A DNA stretch of 64,000 bases from JBNKWA01 sp050299555 (GTDB lineage: Bacteria > Pseudomonadota > Alphaproteobacteria > Rhodobacterales > Rhodobacteraceae), in the NCBI GenBank assembly GCA_050299555.1, contig JBNKWA010000026.1, positions 16,381 through 80,380 of the forward strand, written 5' to 3'. Under the pieces are notes generated by a model that saw nothing but the letters and a program-made list of their open reading frames with translations, was not told the DNA's origin and ran no database searches. Positions 43,361-56,980 of the stretch are shown here, piece after piece; position 1 is the first letter of the stretch, and the number at the start of each line of letters is the position of its first letter. The position numbers and the translations under genes were made by a program.

Positions 43361-44782
43361 ATGACGATCCATCCCGTCATCCTGTGCGGCGGTTCGGGAA
43401 CCCGGCTCTGGCCGCTCTCGCGCAAGAGCTACCCCAAGCAGTTTGCCGCGTTGATGGGCGAGGAGAGCCTCTATCAGGCCAGTCTGCGCCGACTGAGCGG
43501 CGAGGGGTTCGCCAGGCCGGTGGTGGTGACCAACTCCGACTTCCGCTTCATCGCCACCGAGCAGCTTTCCGCGGTCGGGATCGAAGAGGCCACGGTGCTG
43601 ATCGAGCCGGTCAGCCGCAACACGGCGCCGGCGGTGCTGTGCGCGGCGCTGACACTCCAGGACAAGCCCGATGATCTGATGCTGGTGGCGCCGTCCGATC
43701 ACGTCATCGCCGATGCCGATGCCTTCCGTGCCGCCGCGCTGGCGGGGGCCGAGGCGGCGAAGGGCGGCACGCTGGTCACCTTCGGCATCGCGCCGGACCG
43801 GCCCGAGACCGGCTATGGCTATCTGGAACTGGCCGACAAGCCCGAGGACCTGTCCGCCACGCCGCGCACGCTCAAGCGGTTCGTGGAAAAGCCCGATGCC
43901 GCGGCCGCCGCGAAGATGGTCGAGAGCGGCCGTTACCTGTGGAATGCAGGCATCTTCCTGTTCCGGGTCGGCGACATCATCGCCGCCTTCGAGGCCTCGG
44001 CGCCCGACCTGCTGGAACCCTGCCGCCGCGCCGTCGCCGAGGGCCGCACCGACCTGATGTTCTTCCGTCTCGGCGAGGCGGCCTTTGCCACCGCCCGCGA
44101 CATCTCCATCGACTACGCGGTGATGGAGAAGGCGCCCAGGTTGGCGGTCGTGCCCTATGCCGGCGGCTGGTCCGACCTCGGCTCGTGGGACGCGGTCTGG
44201 AAGGAGATGGAACCCGATTCTGCCGGCGTCTCGGCCAGCGGGCCGGTGACCGCCATCGACTGCGCCGACAGCCTGCTGCGCTCGGAGGACAGCGACATCC
44301 GCCTGGTGGGCCTGGGGCTGAAGAACACCGCCGTCATCGCCATGCGCGACGCGGTGCTGGTGGCCGACATGACCGACGGCCAGCGGGTCAAGGAGGTGGT
44401 CGCCCGGCTGAAGGCGGACAAGGTCACCCAGGCCGAGGAGTTCCCGCGCTGCCACCGGCCCTGGGGCTGGTACGAGACGCTGTCGCTGGGCGGCCGCTTT
44501 CAGGTCAAGCGGATCATGGTCAAGCCCGGCGGCGTCCTGTCGCTGCAAAGCCACCACCACCGGTCCGAGCACTGGATCGTGGTCAGCGGCACCGCCAAGG
44601 TGACCGTGGGCGAGGAGGCGCGGCTGTTGACCGAGAACCAGTCGGTCTACATCCCGCTCGGTTCGGTGCACCGGATGGAGAACCCCGGCAAGGTGGAGAT
44701 GCACCTGATCGAGGTGCAGACCGGCGCCTATCTCGGCGAGGACGACATCGTCCGTTACGAGGACATCTACGCCCGCGCCTGA
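43361..44782 (+). CDS. manC: Mannose-1-phosphate guanylyltransferase / mannose-6-phosphate isomerase
   Basis: Bifunctional enzyme of 473 residues making GDP-mannose (AlgA/ManC family). The pyrophosphorylase domain has ILCGGSGTRLWPLSRKSYPK, VEPVSRNTAPAVL, LVAPSDHVIADADAF, KRFVEKPDAAAA and GRYLWNAGIFLF. The C-terminal cupin is the isomerase part, with FQVKRIMVKPGGVLSLQSHH and HRSEHWIVVSGTAKV giving the metal-binding histidines. It follows the glycosyltransferase gene by 97 bp and feeds GDP-mannose to the dehydrogenase upstream. Confidence 0.93.
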   Translation: MTIHPVILCGGSGTRLWPLSRKSYPKQFAALMGEESLYQASLRRLSGEGFARPVVVTNSDFRFIATEQLSAVGIEEATVLIEPVSRNTAPAVLCAALTLQDKPDDLMLVAPSDHVIADADAFRAAALAGAEAAKGGTLVTFGIAPDRPETGYGYLELADKPEDLSATPRTLKRFVEKPDAAAAAKMVESGRYLWNAGIFLFRVGDIIAAFEASAPDLLEPCRRAVAEGRTDLMFFRLGEAAFATARDISIDYAVMEKAPRLAVVPYAGGWSDLGSWDAVWKEMEPDSAGVSASGPVTAIDCADSLLRSEDSDIRLVGLGLKNTAVIAMRDAVLVADMTDGQRVKEVVARLKADKVTQAEEFPRCHRPWGWYETLSLGGRFQVKRIMVKPGGVLSLQSHHHRSEHWIVVSGTAKVTVGEEARLLTENQSVYIPLGSVHRMENPGKVEMHLIEVQTGAYLGEDDIVRYEDIYARA

Positions 44783-44961
44783 CCCCGCGCCTGACGCAGC
44801 GCCGTTGTCGCCACGGTTGCCCGGCCGCGTGCCGGGCCGCGCGCCCCATGGCCGTTATCAATCCGGCAACATTGCCGCGCCACCTTCCCCGTTTGCGCGG
44901 GCGGTGCCTGCCGGCACGCCTGAATTTCGATCAACATATTGGCATAGAACGGAAAATTTTC

Positions 44962-45267
44962 ATGAAAAGCCTTGGCCTTGGCATGTTCTCAGGGAAGGGA
45001 AAGAAGGGCACGAAGTGGCCCAGGTCGGTGGACCTCCTGCTCAGCTTCGACGTGCCTGCAACGGTCCCCGAGCCGGTCACCACCTTTCCTGCCAGCGGTT
45101 CGGCCGCCCTCAGCTTCGATGTGCCGGCACCCGACCCCGAGCCGGTCACCACCTTTCCCATCGGCGGGTCGGCTTCCCTCGCCTTCGACGTCCCGGAACC
45201 CTCGGCCACCACCTATCCGGGATCCGGCTCGGCGGCGCTCGATTACCAGGTGCCCGCTCCGGCCTGA
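44962..45267 (+). CDS. Small tandem-repeat protein (FDVP...TTFP repeats)
   Basis: A 101-residue protein of unknown function built largely from tandem repeats. After a basic N-terminus (MKSLGLGMFSGKGKKGTKWP) there are three repeats: residues 28-50 (SFDVPATVPEPVTTF...), 51-73 (SFDVPAPDPEPVTTF...) and 74-93 (AFDVPEPSATTYPGSGSAAL), plus a partial fourth (DYQVPAPA). The consensus is (S/A)FDVP-P-EPVTTFP-GSAAL. No signal peptide is seen. It lies in an AT-richer pocket 170 bp before the NRPS gene and on the same strand. The repeats could form a short extended scaffold. I know no named family. Confidence 0.7.
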   Translation: MKSLGLGMFSGKGKKGTKWPRSVDLLLSFDVPATVPEPVTTFPASGSAALSFDVPAPDPEPVTTFPIGGSASLAFDVPEPSATTYPGSGSAALDYQVPAPA

Positions 45268-45288
45268 TGCGCTCTTGCGCCGCCTCCC

Positions 45289-45356
45289 AACTGTGAGATT
45301 TGTCAACTATGATGTCCCGGGGTCCTTGCGACACATGCCCAACTGTTGACACAGTT
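45289..45356 (+). promoter_or_regulatory. Palindromic AACTGT sites and -35 element before the NRPS gene
   Basis: AACTGT-TGAC-ACAGTT (45341-45356) is a perfect dyad with a four-base centre. A matching half-site, AACTGT, lies at 45289, 52 bases upstream. A consensus -35 hexamer TTGACA (45346-45351) overlaps the dyad, so a bound factor could block or recruit polymerase. No convincing -10 was found at the expected distance. The NRPS ribosome site GGGAGG follows at 45424. Confidence 0.45.
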
Positions 45357-45436
45357 TCGGGCGACGCAAAGGTCTTCGGCCGGCACGGGGAGTCGTGCAG
45401 GCTGTGGGGGCTATTACAGTTGTGGGAGGCGTCGGT

Positions 45437-49891
<4,455 letters not shown>

Positions 49892-49987
49892 CAAGTGAAT
49901 TGAAGATGAACGCTTGTTTCGACACAATGTGCTAGGCGAATCTCCGCCGATTTTGGTCGTCGCCGTTGAGTAGAGTGGTACTGGGTC

Positions 49988-52900
49988 ATGAACAAACCCA
50001 CTGAGATTGCGAATCGCGTCGCCATCGTCGGACGGGCCGGCCGATTTCCGTCCGCGCGCAGCGTGGACCAGTTCTGGTCGATGGTCGCCGGCGAGCGGAC
50101 CGGCACAACCTGGCTGCGCGACGAGGACCTGCTGGCCGCCGGCGTCAGCCGCGCCGAACTGGCCGATCCCAACTACGTCAAGGCTGCGCAGATCCTGCCC
50201 GACATGGAGTGCTTCGACGCCGGCTTCTGGGGCTTCTCGCCGCGCGAGGCGTCGATCCTCGACCCGCAGCACCGGCACTTCCTCGAGACCGCCTGGGAGG
50301 CGCTGGAGGATGCCGGCCACATGCCCGAGGATTTCGACGGCCGGGTGGGCGTCTTCGCCGGCTCGGGCATGCAGGCCTATCTGCCCTTCAACCTGCTGTC
50401 GAACCCCGATCTGGTGCGCGAGATCGGGCTGTTCCTGTTGCGCCATACCGGCAACGACAAGGACTTCCTGACCACCCGGCTGAGCTATCTGCTCAACCTG
50501 CACGGCCCTTCGGTGGCGGTGCAGACCGCCTGTTCCACCTCGCTGGTGGCGGTGCACATGGCGGCGCAGTCGCTTCTCAACCTCGAATGCGACATGGCGA
50601 TTGCCGGCGGCGTGACCATCGAGCTGCCGCACCGGCGCGGCTATCACTACGCGGCCGGCGAGATCCTGTCGCCGGACGGCATCTGCCGGGCCTTCGACAA
50701 TGACAGCCAGGGCACGGTCTTCGGCTCCGGCTCGGCGATCCTGGTGCTGCGCCGGCTCGAGGACGCGCTGGCCGATGGCGACGACATCAAGGCGACCATC
50801 CTCGCCTCGGCGGTCAACAATGACGGCGCGCAGAAGGCCGGCTATCTGGCGCCTTCGGTGGACGGTCAGGCGGAATGCGCCGCCGAGGCGCTGGCGCTGG
50901 CCGGCGTCGATGCCGGCACCGTGGGCTATATCGAGGCCCATGGCACCGGAACGCCGGTGGGCGACCCGATCGAGCTGGCGGCGCTCAGCCAGGCCTATGG
51001 CGCCGGCGGCGCGCAGTTCTGCGGCATCGGCTCGGTCAAGACCAATATCGGCCATCTCGACACCGCCGCCGGGGCCGCGAGCCTGATCAAGGTGGTCGAG
51101 GCGTTGCGTCACAAGACGCTGCCGGCCAGCCTCAACTACAAGACCCCGAATGCCCGTTTCGACATTGCCGGCAGCCCGTTCTACGTGGTCGATTCGACCC
51201 GGCCGTGGCAGACCGGCGGCACCCCGCGGCGGGCGGCGGTCAACTCGCTCGGCGTCGGCGGCACCAATGCCCATGTGATCGTCGAGGAAGCGCCCGAGCG
51301 TGCGCCCGCGCCCAGGGGCGATGACTGGCGGCTCTATCCGTTCTCGGCCCGCACCCGGGCCTCGCTCGACGGCGCCAACGAAAAGTGGTCGGCGTTCCTC
51401 GGCGGCGGCGACGTGCCGGCCCCGTCCGACATCACCTACACCCTGCGCCATGGCCGCCGCGCCTTCGACGAACGCATGGCGGTGGCCGCCAGGGGGCCCA
51501 AGGACCTCAAGGCCGCGATGGCCGGCGATGCGCCCGAACTCCTGCGGCGCGGCAATGCCGGCGACGGCGAGGCCGAGGTGGTGTTCCTGTTCCCCGGCGG
51601 CGGGGCGCAGTACCCGGGCGCCGGCCGCGACCTTTTGGAGGAATCCGAGGTCTTCCGCAGCGCCGTTGCCGAATGCTTCGAGGTGCTCCCCGACGAGGCG
51701 CCCGAGGATCTCTTCGACGTGATGTTCGAGAGCAAGCTCGAAGACCGCGAGGCGCGGCGCAAGCTCAACGCCTCGGCCTACGCGATCCCGGCGCTCTTCA
51801 TCCTCGAATACGCCTATTCCAGGCTGTGGGAGAGCTGGGGCATCCGCCCGGCGGCGATCCTCGCGCACAGCGTCGGCGAATATGCCGGCGCGGTGGTGGC
51901 CGGCGCCATGTCGGTCAAGGACGCGATGCGGGTGGTGACCCTGCGCGGCCAGGTCATGGATGCGGCTCCGCCGGGGGCGATGACCGTGGTGCCCGCCTCG
52001 GCCGAGGTGGTGCGCCAACTGGTCGGCGACAGCCTCGACATCGCCGCGGTCAATGCGCCGCAGATCAGCGTCGTCTCCGGCACCGTGGCCGAGATCGAGG
52101 CGCTGGAGGCGCGGCTCAAGGACACCGAGCACGAGGCACGGCGCATCCATATCGACGTCGCCGCCCACAGCCGGGTGCTCGACGGCCAGCTCGGCGCCTT
52201 CCGCCGCGGCTTCGAGGGCGTCACCTTCAGCCAGCCGACGGTGCCGTTCGTCTCGTCGCTGCGCGGCGACTGGGGCCGCGAGGGCGATTTCTCCTCGGCC
52301 GAGTACTGGGTCCAGCACCTGCGCAACACGGTGCAGTTCACCGGCGCGGTGGCCAAGGTCCTCGACAAGCCCAACCGCATCATCCTCGAGGTCGGGCCCG
52401 GCCAGACGCTCGGCCCCTTGGTCGACATGGCCGAGGCGCCGCAGAAGGCCCGGGCGATCATCGCCTCGGCCCGCAAGCCCAGCGAGACCGTCAACGACAT
52501 GGGCGCCGCGGTGGCGGCGCTGGGTGCGATCTGGGCCAATGGCGGCGCCGTCGACTGGTCGCTCGCCCCCGGCGGCGACGACGGGCGGCGGGTCTCGCTG
52601 CCCACCTACGCCTTCGAGAAGGTGCGCCACTGGGTCGAACCCGGCCGCGGCATCGGGTCCGCCGAAGCGGCCGACCAGACGGCGACCGAAAGCGTCGCGC
52701 TGGAACGGATCGAGGCCATCGACGACTGGTTCGCCGGCTTCGAATGGGCCGAGCTCAGCCTGCCGCCGGCGACGGCGCGCCCCGAGGGCGGGCTCCTGCT
52801 GGTCGGCGCCGAGGGTGCGCTGGCCGAGGCTGCCGCCGCGGCCTTTGCCGGGGCCGGGATCGCGGTGACCCGGGCCGGCTTCGGCGACGCCTTCGCGGCC

Positions 52901-55900
52901 ACGGATGACGGCTACACGCTCCGCGCCGGCGACGAGGCCGATGCCGAGGCGCTGCTCGAGGCGCTCGGCACGCTGCCGTCGCGGATCCTGCTTGTGGTCG
53001 CGGCCGATGCCGACCGGGCGCATGCCTTCGACACCGGCTTTGCCCTGATGCGGGGGCTGCAGCTTGCCGATGCCGGCGCCGGGATCGAGGTTGCCGTCGC
53101 CGTCGGCGGCACCGTGGCGCTCGAAGGCGAAGAGGTGACCGGGATCGAGGCCGCGGCGCTGCTCGGGCCGGTCCGCATCGCCCCGCGCGAGATGCCGGGC
53201 CTGAGGGCCGCCCTGATCGACGTCGGCACCGCGATGGAGCCTGAGGCCGCCGCCACCGCGCTGGTCGAGGAATTCGGCGCCGGCCTGCCGGCCGACCGCG
53301 TGCTCCTGCGCCCCGGCCGCCGGCTGGTGGAACGCCGCGTCGGCCGACCCACCGAGGCGCCGGCCGAAAAGCCGTCGCGCCTGCGCCACGGCGGCAGCTA
53401 TCTCGTCACCGGCGGTCTCGGCGGCATCGGCCGGGCGCTGGCGCTTTATCTCGCCGAGGCCGTGCAGGCCAGGATCGCCATCGTCTCGCGCTCGGCACGG
53501 CCGGATGCAGCACTCGAGGCGGCGATCAGGGGCCATGGCGGCGAGGTGATGTTCATCGCCGCCGATGTCACCGACCGCGCCGCCATGGAAGCGGCGATCT
53601 GCAAGGTGCGCCAGGGCTTCGGCGGGCTGAACGGCGTCTTCCACGCCGCCGGCACCATCGACGATGCGCCGCTGGCGATGAAGACCCGCGACGCGGCGCA
53701 CGCGGTGATCGCGCCCAAGCTCGACGGCGGCCGCATCCTTGCGGACCTCATTCCCGACGGGTCGGTCGAGGTCTTTGCCGTCTTCTCGTCCTCCTCGGTG
53801 GTCATCGCGCCGGCCGGGCAGGTGGATTACGTCGCCGCCAATGCCGGGCTCGAGGCGCTGGCCGCCAGCCGCAGCGACGGGCTCTCCATCGCCTGGGGCG
53901 TGTGGAAGGATATCGGCATGGCGCGCCGCGCCTATGGTGCCGACAGCACCGCCGGCAGCCACCCGCTTCTCGGCGCCCGCAGCGACGGCGCGGGCGGCGC
54001 GATCCGCTTCGAGGGCACCATCGACCCGGCGCTCTGGGTGGTGGCCGAGCACGTGGTGGCCGGCCAGCCGGTGCTGCCCGGGACCGGGTATCTGGAGATC
54101 ATCCGCGCCGCCATGGCCGAGGCGGCGCCCGGCCGCGCCTGGGAGATCGAGGCGCTCGCCTTCGATTATCCGATGATCTTCGTCGACGGGTTGCCGCTTG
54201 CCGTCGCCGTGGTGCTGACGCCGGCCGCGGACGGCTATGACCTGCAGGTGGAAACCGCAGCCGGCGACGGCCCGCTGGAGCACGTCCATGCCCGCATCAG
54301 GCTGGGCGGCAAGGCGGACACCGCCGTGCCCCCGGCGCTGCGGCCGCGTGCCGCCAAGGGCCTGACCCGCTCCGCCCGCAGCGGTCATGCCCCGCAAGAG
54401 GCGCTGATCGCCTTCGGGCCGCGCTGGCACTGCATCGGCGAAATCCGCACCGGCGAACGCCTCGCCGAGGGTGACTTTGCCCTTGCGTCCGACTTCGCCG
54501 GCGATCTGGGCGACTACCACGTCCACCCGGCGCTGATGGACATGGCGATGACCGTGGGCCTGAACCTGCTGGCCGATGGCGGTGCCGAGGGCAAGGTCTA
54601 TGCGCCGATGTCGATCGGCCGGGTACGGCTTCTGGCGCCGCTGCCGGCCGAGCTGACCAGCCGGGCAAGGCTGAAAAGCGAACAGCCCGGCCGCATGGCG
54701 ACGTTCGACGTTCTGATCGCCGACAAGGCGGGCAGGCCCGTCGCCGTGCTCGAAGGGCTGGCCATGCGCGCCGTCGAGGGTGGTGCGCTGGGCGGCCCGG
54801 CTCCCGACGCCAGCGCCGCGCCCCTGACCGACCGGCTGCTGGCCAGCGGCATCCGCGCCGCCGAGGCGCCGGCGCTTTTCGCCCGCATGCTGGATCTGCC
54901 CGCCGGCAGCCGGGTCACCGTCTCGCCGGTGTCGCTCGAGGTGGTGCGCGCCGCCATGGCCGAGGCCTTCAGGCCGCGCCAGGCGACCGGCGACGAGGAC
55001 GAGGCCGCGGCCTCCGACGATCCGGTCGAGGCGCAGCTTGCCACCATCTGGCGCGACCTTCTGGGTGTTGGCACGGTGCGGCCCGAGGACGACTTCTTCG
55101 CCCTCGGCGGCCATTCGCTGAACGCCGTGCGCATGTTCGGCCGCATCCGCAAGGAATTCGGCGTCGACCTGCCGCTGGCGACACTGTTCGAGGCGCCCAA
55201 GATGGCGGCGCTTGCCACCCGCATCGCCGAGGTGGGCGGCCTCTCCCGCACCGCCAGGTCCAACGGCGACGCCACTGCGGCGCCTGCGGTGGTCGCGGCG
55301 CCGTGGACGCCGCTGGTGGAAATCAAGAAGGGCGCCGAGGGTACCTTGCCGCTCTACTGCGTCCACGGTGCTGGCGGCAACGTGCTCAACTTCCGCCAGC
55401 TTTCCGGGCATCTGGCCGAGTCGGTGCCGTTCTACGGCCTCAGGGCACTGGGCTCCGATGGCGGCGCCGAGACCGACGCCACGGTCGAGGACATGGCCCA
55501 GCGCTACCTCGACGCGGTGCTCGCCCGGCAGCCCGAGGGACCCTACCGGCTGGCCGGTTATTCCGGCGGCGGCGTCATCGCCTACGAGATGGCGCAGCGG
55601 CTGGTGGCCGCCGGGCACGAGGTGTCGCAGATCTACTTCTTCGACACGCTGGTGCCCGAGGCCGCAAGCCGGCGCATGAACATCCTGCAGAAGCTCTGGG
55701 CGGCACGGCACTGGGACCTCAAGTTCGCGCTTGGCTGGCGCGAGCGCCGGCGCGCCGTGGCCGAGGCGCGGCGAAAGAGCGCCGCCATCAAGGCCCTGCT
55801 CGAGGCGGGCCAGCCGCTGCCGGACGAGCTCAACGGCGTGCGCATGACCAGCGCCTACCTGACGGCGCAGGGACGCTACCGCCCGAAACCCTATGCCGGC

Positions 55901-56095
55901 CCGGTGACCATCTTCCGCGCCACCTGGGCTTCGGTGCAGTTCATCGCCGCCGGCGAGCTGCTCGGCTGGGAGCCGTATCTGAAGGGCCCGGTCGCCGTGC
56001 ACAGCTTCGAGTGCGACCATTTCAGCATGATGTCCGATCCCGCCATCTCCGAGATCGGCGACATCCTGAATGCGGACCTTCAGGGCAAGGACTGA
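49988..56095 (+). CDS. Type I polyketide synthase, KS-AT-KR-DH-ACP-TE
   Basis: A 2035-residue single-module PKS, 96 bp after the NRPS gene. Ketosynthase: QTACSTSLVAVH with Cys182, EAHGTGTPVGDPIE with His318, and NIGHLDTAAG. Acyltransferase: AHSVGEYAGAVVAG with Ser628. Ketoreductase: VTGGLGGIGRALALYL near 1140, catalytic FSSSSV and Tyr1281. Dehydratase: HVVAGQPVLPGTG with His1355 and HPALMD with Asp1518. Carrier: ALGGHSLNAVRMF, Ser1710. Thioesterase: AGYSGGGVIAYEMA, Ser1859. All catalytic residues looked for are present. The ketoreductase precedes the dehydratase, the reverse of the common order. No enoylreductase or methyltransferase. Expected to extend the NRPS-bound starter by one malonate-type unit and release it. 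Confidence 0.93.
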   Translation: MNKPTEIANRVAIVGRAGRFPSARSVDQFWSMVAGERTGTTWLRDEDLLAAGVSRAELADPNYVKAAQILPDMECFDAGFWGFSPREASILDPQHRHFLETAWEALEDAGHMPEDFDGRVGVFAGSGMQAYLPFNLLSNPDLVREIGLFLLRHTGNDKDFLTTRLSYLLNLHGPSVAVQTACSTSLVAVHMAAQSLLNLECDMAIAGGVTIELPHRRGYHYAAGEILSPDGICRAFDNDSQGTVFGSGSAILVLRRLEDALADGDDIKATILASAVNNDGAQKAGYLAPSVDGQAECAAEALALAGVDAGTVGYIEAHGTGTPVGDPIELAALSQAYGAGGAQFCGIGSVKTNIGHLDTAAGAASLIKVVEALRHKTLPASLNYKTPNARFDIAGSPFYVVDSTRPWQTGGTPRRAAVNSLGVGGTNAHVIVEEAPERAPAPRGDDWRLYPFSARTRASLDGANEKWSAFLGGGDVPAPSDITYTLRHGRRAFDERMAVAARGPKDLKAAMAGDAPELLRRGNAGDGEAEVVFLFPGGGAQYPGAGRDLLEESEVFRSAVAECFEVLPDEAPEDLFDVMFESKLEDREARRKLNASAYAIPALFILEYAYSRLWESWGIRPAAILAHSVGEYAGAVVAGAMSVKDAMRVVTLRGQVMDAAPPGAMTVVPASAEVVRQLVGDSLDIAAVNAPQISVVSGTVAEIEALEARLKDTEHEARRIHIDVAAHSRVLDGQLGAFRRGFEGVTFSQPTVPFVSSLRGDWGREGDFSSAEYWVQHLRNTVQFTGAVAKVLDKPNRIILEVGPGQTLGPLVDMAEAPQKARAIIASARKPSETVNDMGAAVAALGAIWANGGAVDWSLAPGGDDGRRVSLPTYAFEKVRHWVEPGRGIGSAEAADQTATESVALERIEAIDDWFAGFEWAELSLPPATARPEGGLLLVGAEGALAEAAAAAFAGAGIAVTRAGFGDAFAATDDGYTLRAGDEADAEALLEALGTLPSRILLVVAADADRAHAFDTGFALMRGLQLADAGAGIEVAVAVGGTVALEGEEVTGIEAAALLGPVRIAPREMPGLRAALIDVGTAMEPEAAATALVEEFGAGLPADRVLLRPGRRLVERRVGRPTEAPAEKPSRLRHGGSYLVTGGLGGIGRALALYLAEAVQARIAIVSRSARPDAALEAAIRGHGGEVMFIAADVTDRAAMEAAICKVRQGFGGLNGVFHAAGTIDDAPLAMKTRDAAHAVIAPKLDGGRILADLIPDGSVEVFAVFSSSSVVIAPAGQVDYVAANAGLEALAASRSDGLSIAWGVWKDIGMARRAYGADSTAGSHPLLGARSDGAGGAIRFEGTIDPALWVVAEHVVAGQPVLPGTGYLEIIRAAMAEAAPGRAWEIEALAFDYPMIFVDGLPLAVAVVLTPAADGYDLQVETAAGDGPLEHVHARIRLGGKADTAVPPALRPRAAKGLTRSARSGHAPQEALIAFGPRWHCIGEIRTGERLAEGDFALASDFAGDLGDYHVHPALMDMAMTVGLNLLADGGAEGKVYAPMSIGRVRLLAPLPAELTSRARLKSEQPGRMATFDVLIADKAGRPVAVLEGLAMRAVEGGALGGPAPDASAAPLTDRLLASGIRAAEAPALFARMLDLPAGSRVTVSPVSLEVVRAAMAEAFRPRQATGDEDEAAASDDPVEAQLATIWRDLLGVGTVRPEDDFFALGGHSLNAVRMFGRIRKEFGVDLPLATLFEAPKMAALATRIAEVGGLSRTARSNGDATAAPAVVAAPWTPLVEIKKGAEGTLPLYCVHGAGGNVLNFRQLSGHLAESVPFYGLRALGSDGGAETDATVEDMAQRYLDAVLARQPEGPYRLAGYSGGGVIAYEMAQRLVAAGHEVSQIYFFDTLVPEAASRRMNILQKLWAARHWDLKFALGWRERRRAVAEARRKSAAIKALLEAGQPLPDELNGVRMTSAYLTAQGRYRPKPYAGPVTIFRATWASVQFIAAGELLGWEPYLKGPVAVHSFECDHFSMMSDPAISEIGDILNADLQGKD

Positions 56096-56895
56096 AGAAA
56101 GTCCTCCACGTCCCGCCACAGCCCGTGCTCGATCAGGTCGGCGTGGTGTCCGTCGGGATAGACGGCCAGCCGCTTCGGGTCCGGGGCGGCGGCGAAAAGC
56201 GCCCGCGCCGAGGCTTCGGGGATCGAGGCGTCGCGGGCGCCGATGGCGACCATCACCGGCGCCTTGCTCTGCGGCACCCGGCGCACCGCATCGAAACGCT
56301 CGCGCCACATCCAGCCAAACGGCACCGGACGGTAGCGGTTGGCGAAGTAGTCGGTGAGGCTGGCATAGCCCGCTTCGGCGATGACCGCCCGCGCCGGCCG
56401 CTCCACCCCCAGCCGCACCGCGATGCCCGAGCCGAGGCTGAAGCCGTGGATCACCCGCCGCCCGGCCGGCACCGTCTCGCCCAGAAGCGTGTCGAGCTGA
56501 TCGTAAAGCGCCCTCGCATCGGCGGCGAAGGCCTCCTCCGACGGCGTGCCCGGGGCGCCGCCCGAGCCGCGATACTCCAGCAGCGCCATCCCGTAGCCCT
56601 TGTCGAGCATCGGCTTCAGCCGCAGCGCCGACGGTCCGACCGCCGAGAAATTGCCGAAGAAGCTGATGATGACCGGCTTGCCCTCCGCCGGTGCCGCCAG
56701 CCAGACCCCGACCTCGGCGCCGTCCTCCGAGACGAAGCGCGCCGCCCGGACACCCTCCAGGCCCAGGGCCGCCGGACCCTCCGAGCGATCGGGAAACCGG
56801 TAGACGCCAAAGGTCTGGAACGCCCACATCGCCAGCGCCAGTCCGGCGACGGCAACGGCCGCCAGGATGACAAGGGCGGTCTGCATGCTCGGCAT
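56080..56895 (-). CDS. Membrane-anchored alpha/beta hydrolase (BEM46/ABHD13-like)
   Basis: Predicted serine hydrolase of about 271 residues with one N-terminal membrane helix (TALVILAAVAVAGLALAMWA). The nucleophile elbow is HGFSLGSGIAVRLG, the acid in IGARDASIPEASA, and the His in YPDGHHADLIEHG. It opens with FFGNFSAVG, an unusual oxyanion region seen in the BEM46 group. The stop lies inside the 3' end of the PKS gene (16-bp convergent overlap), and its start region is divergent from the PPTase gene. ATG 56895 or 56886 are both possible. Role unknown; a link to the pathway product is only positional. Confidence 0.82.
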   Translation of the reverse strand: MPSMQTALVILAAVAVAGLALAMWAFQTFGVYRFPDRSEGPAALGLEGVRAARFVSEDGAEVGVWLAAPAEGKPVIISFFGNFSAVGPSALRLKPMLDKGYGMALLEYRGSGGAPGTPSEEAFAADARALYDQLDTLLGETVPAGRRVIHGFSLGSGIAVRLGVERPARAVIAEAGYASLTDYFANRYRPVPFGWMWRERFDAVRRVPQSKAPVMVAIGARDASIPEASARALFAAAPDPKRLAVYPDGHHADLIEHGLWRDVEDFLQSLP

Positions 56896-56980
56896 TGGGC
56901 TGGACCTTCGGCGATTTCCGCGACAGTTCAGAACGGGCGCGGACCGATGCCGGCCGCCCGCCAGCAAGGATGACGGAACC

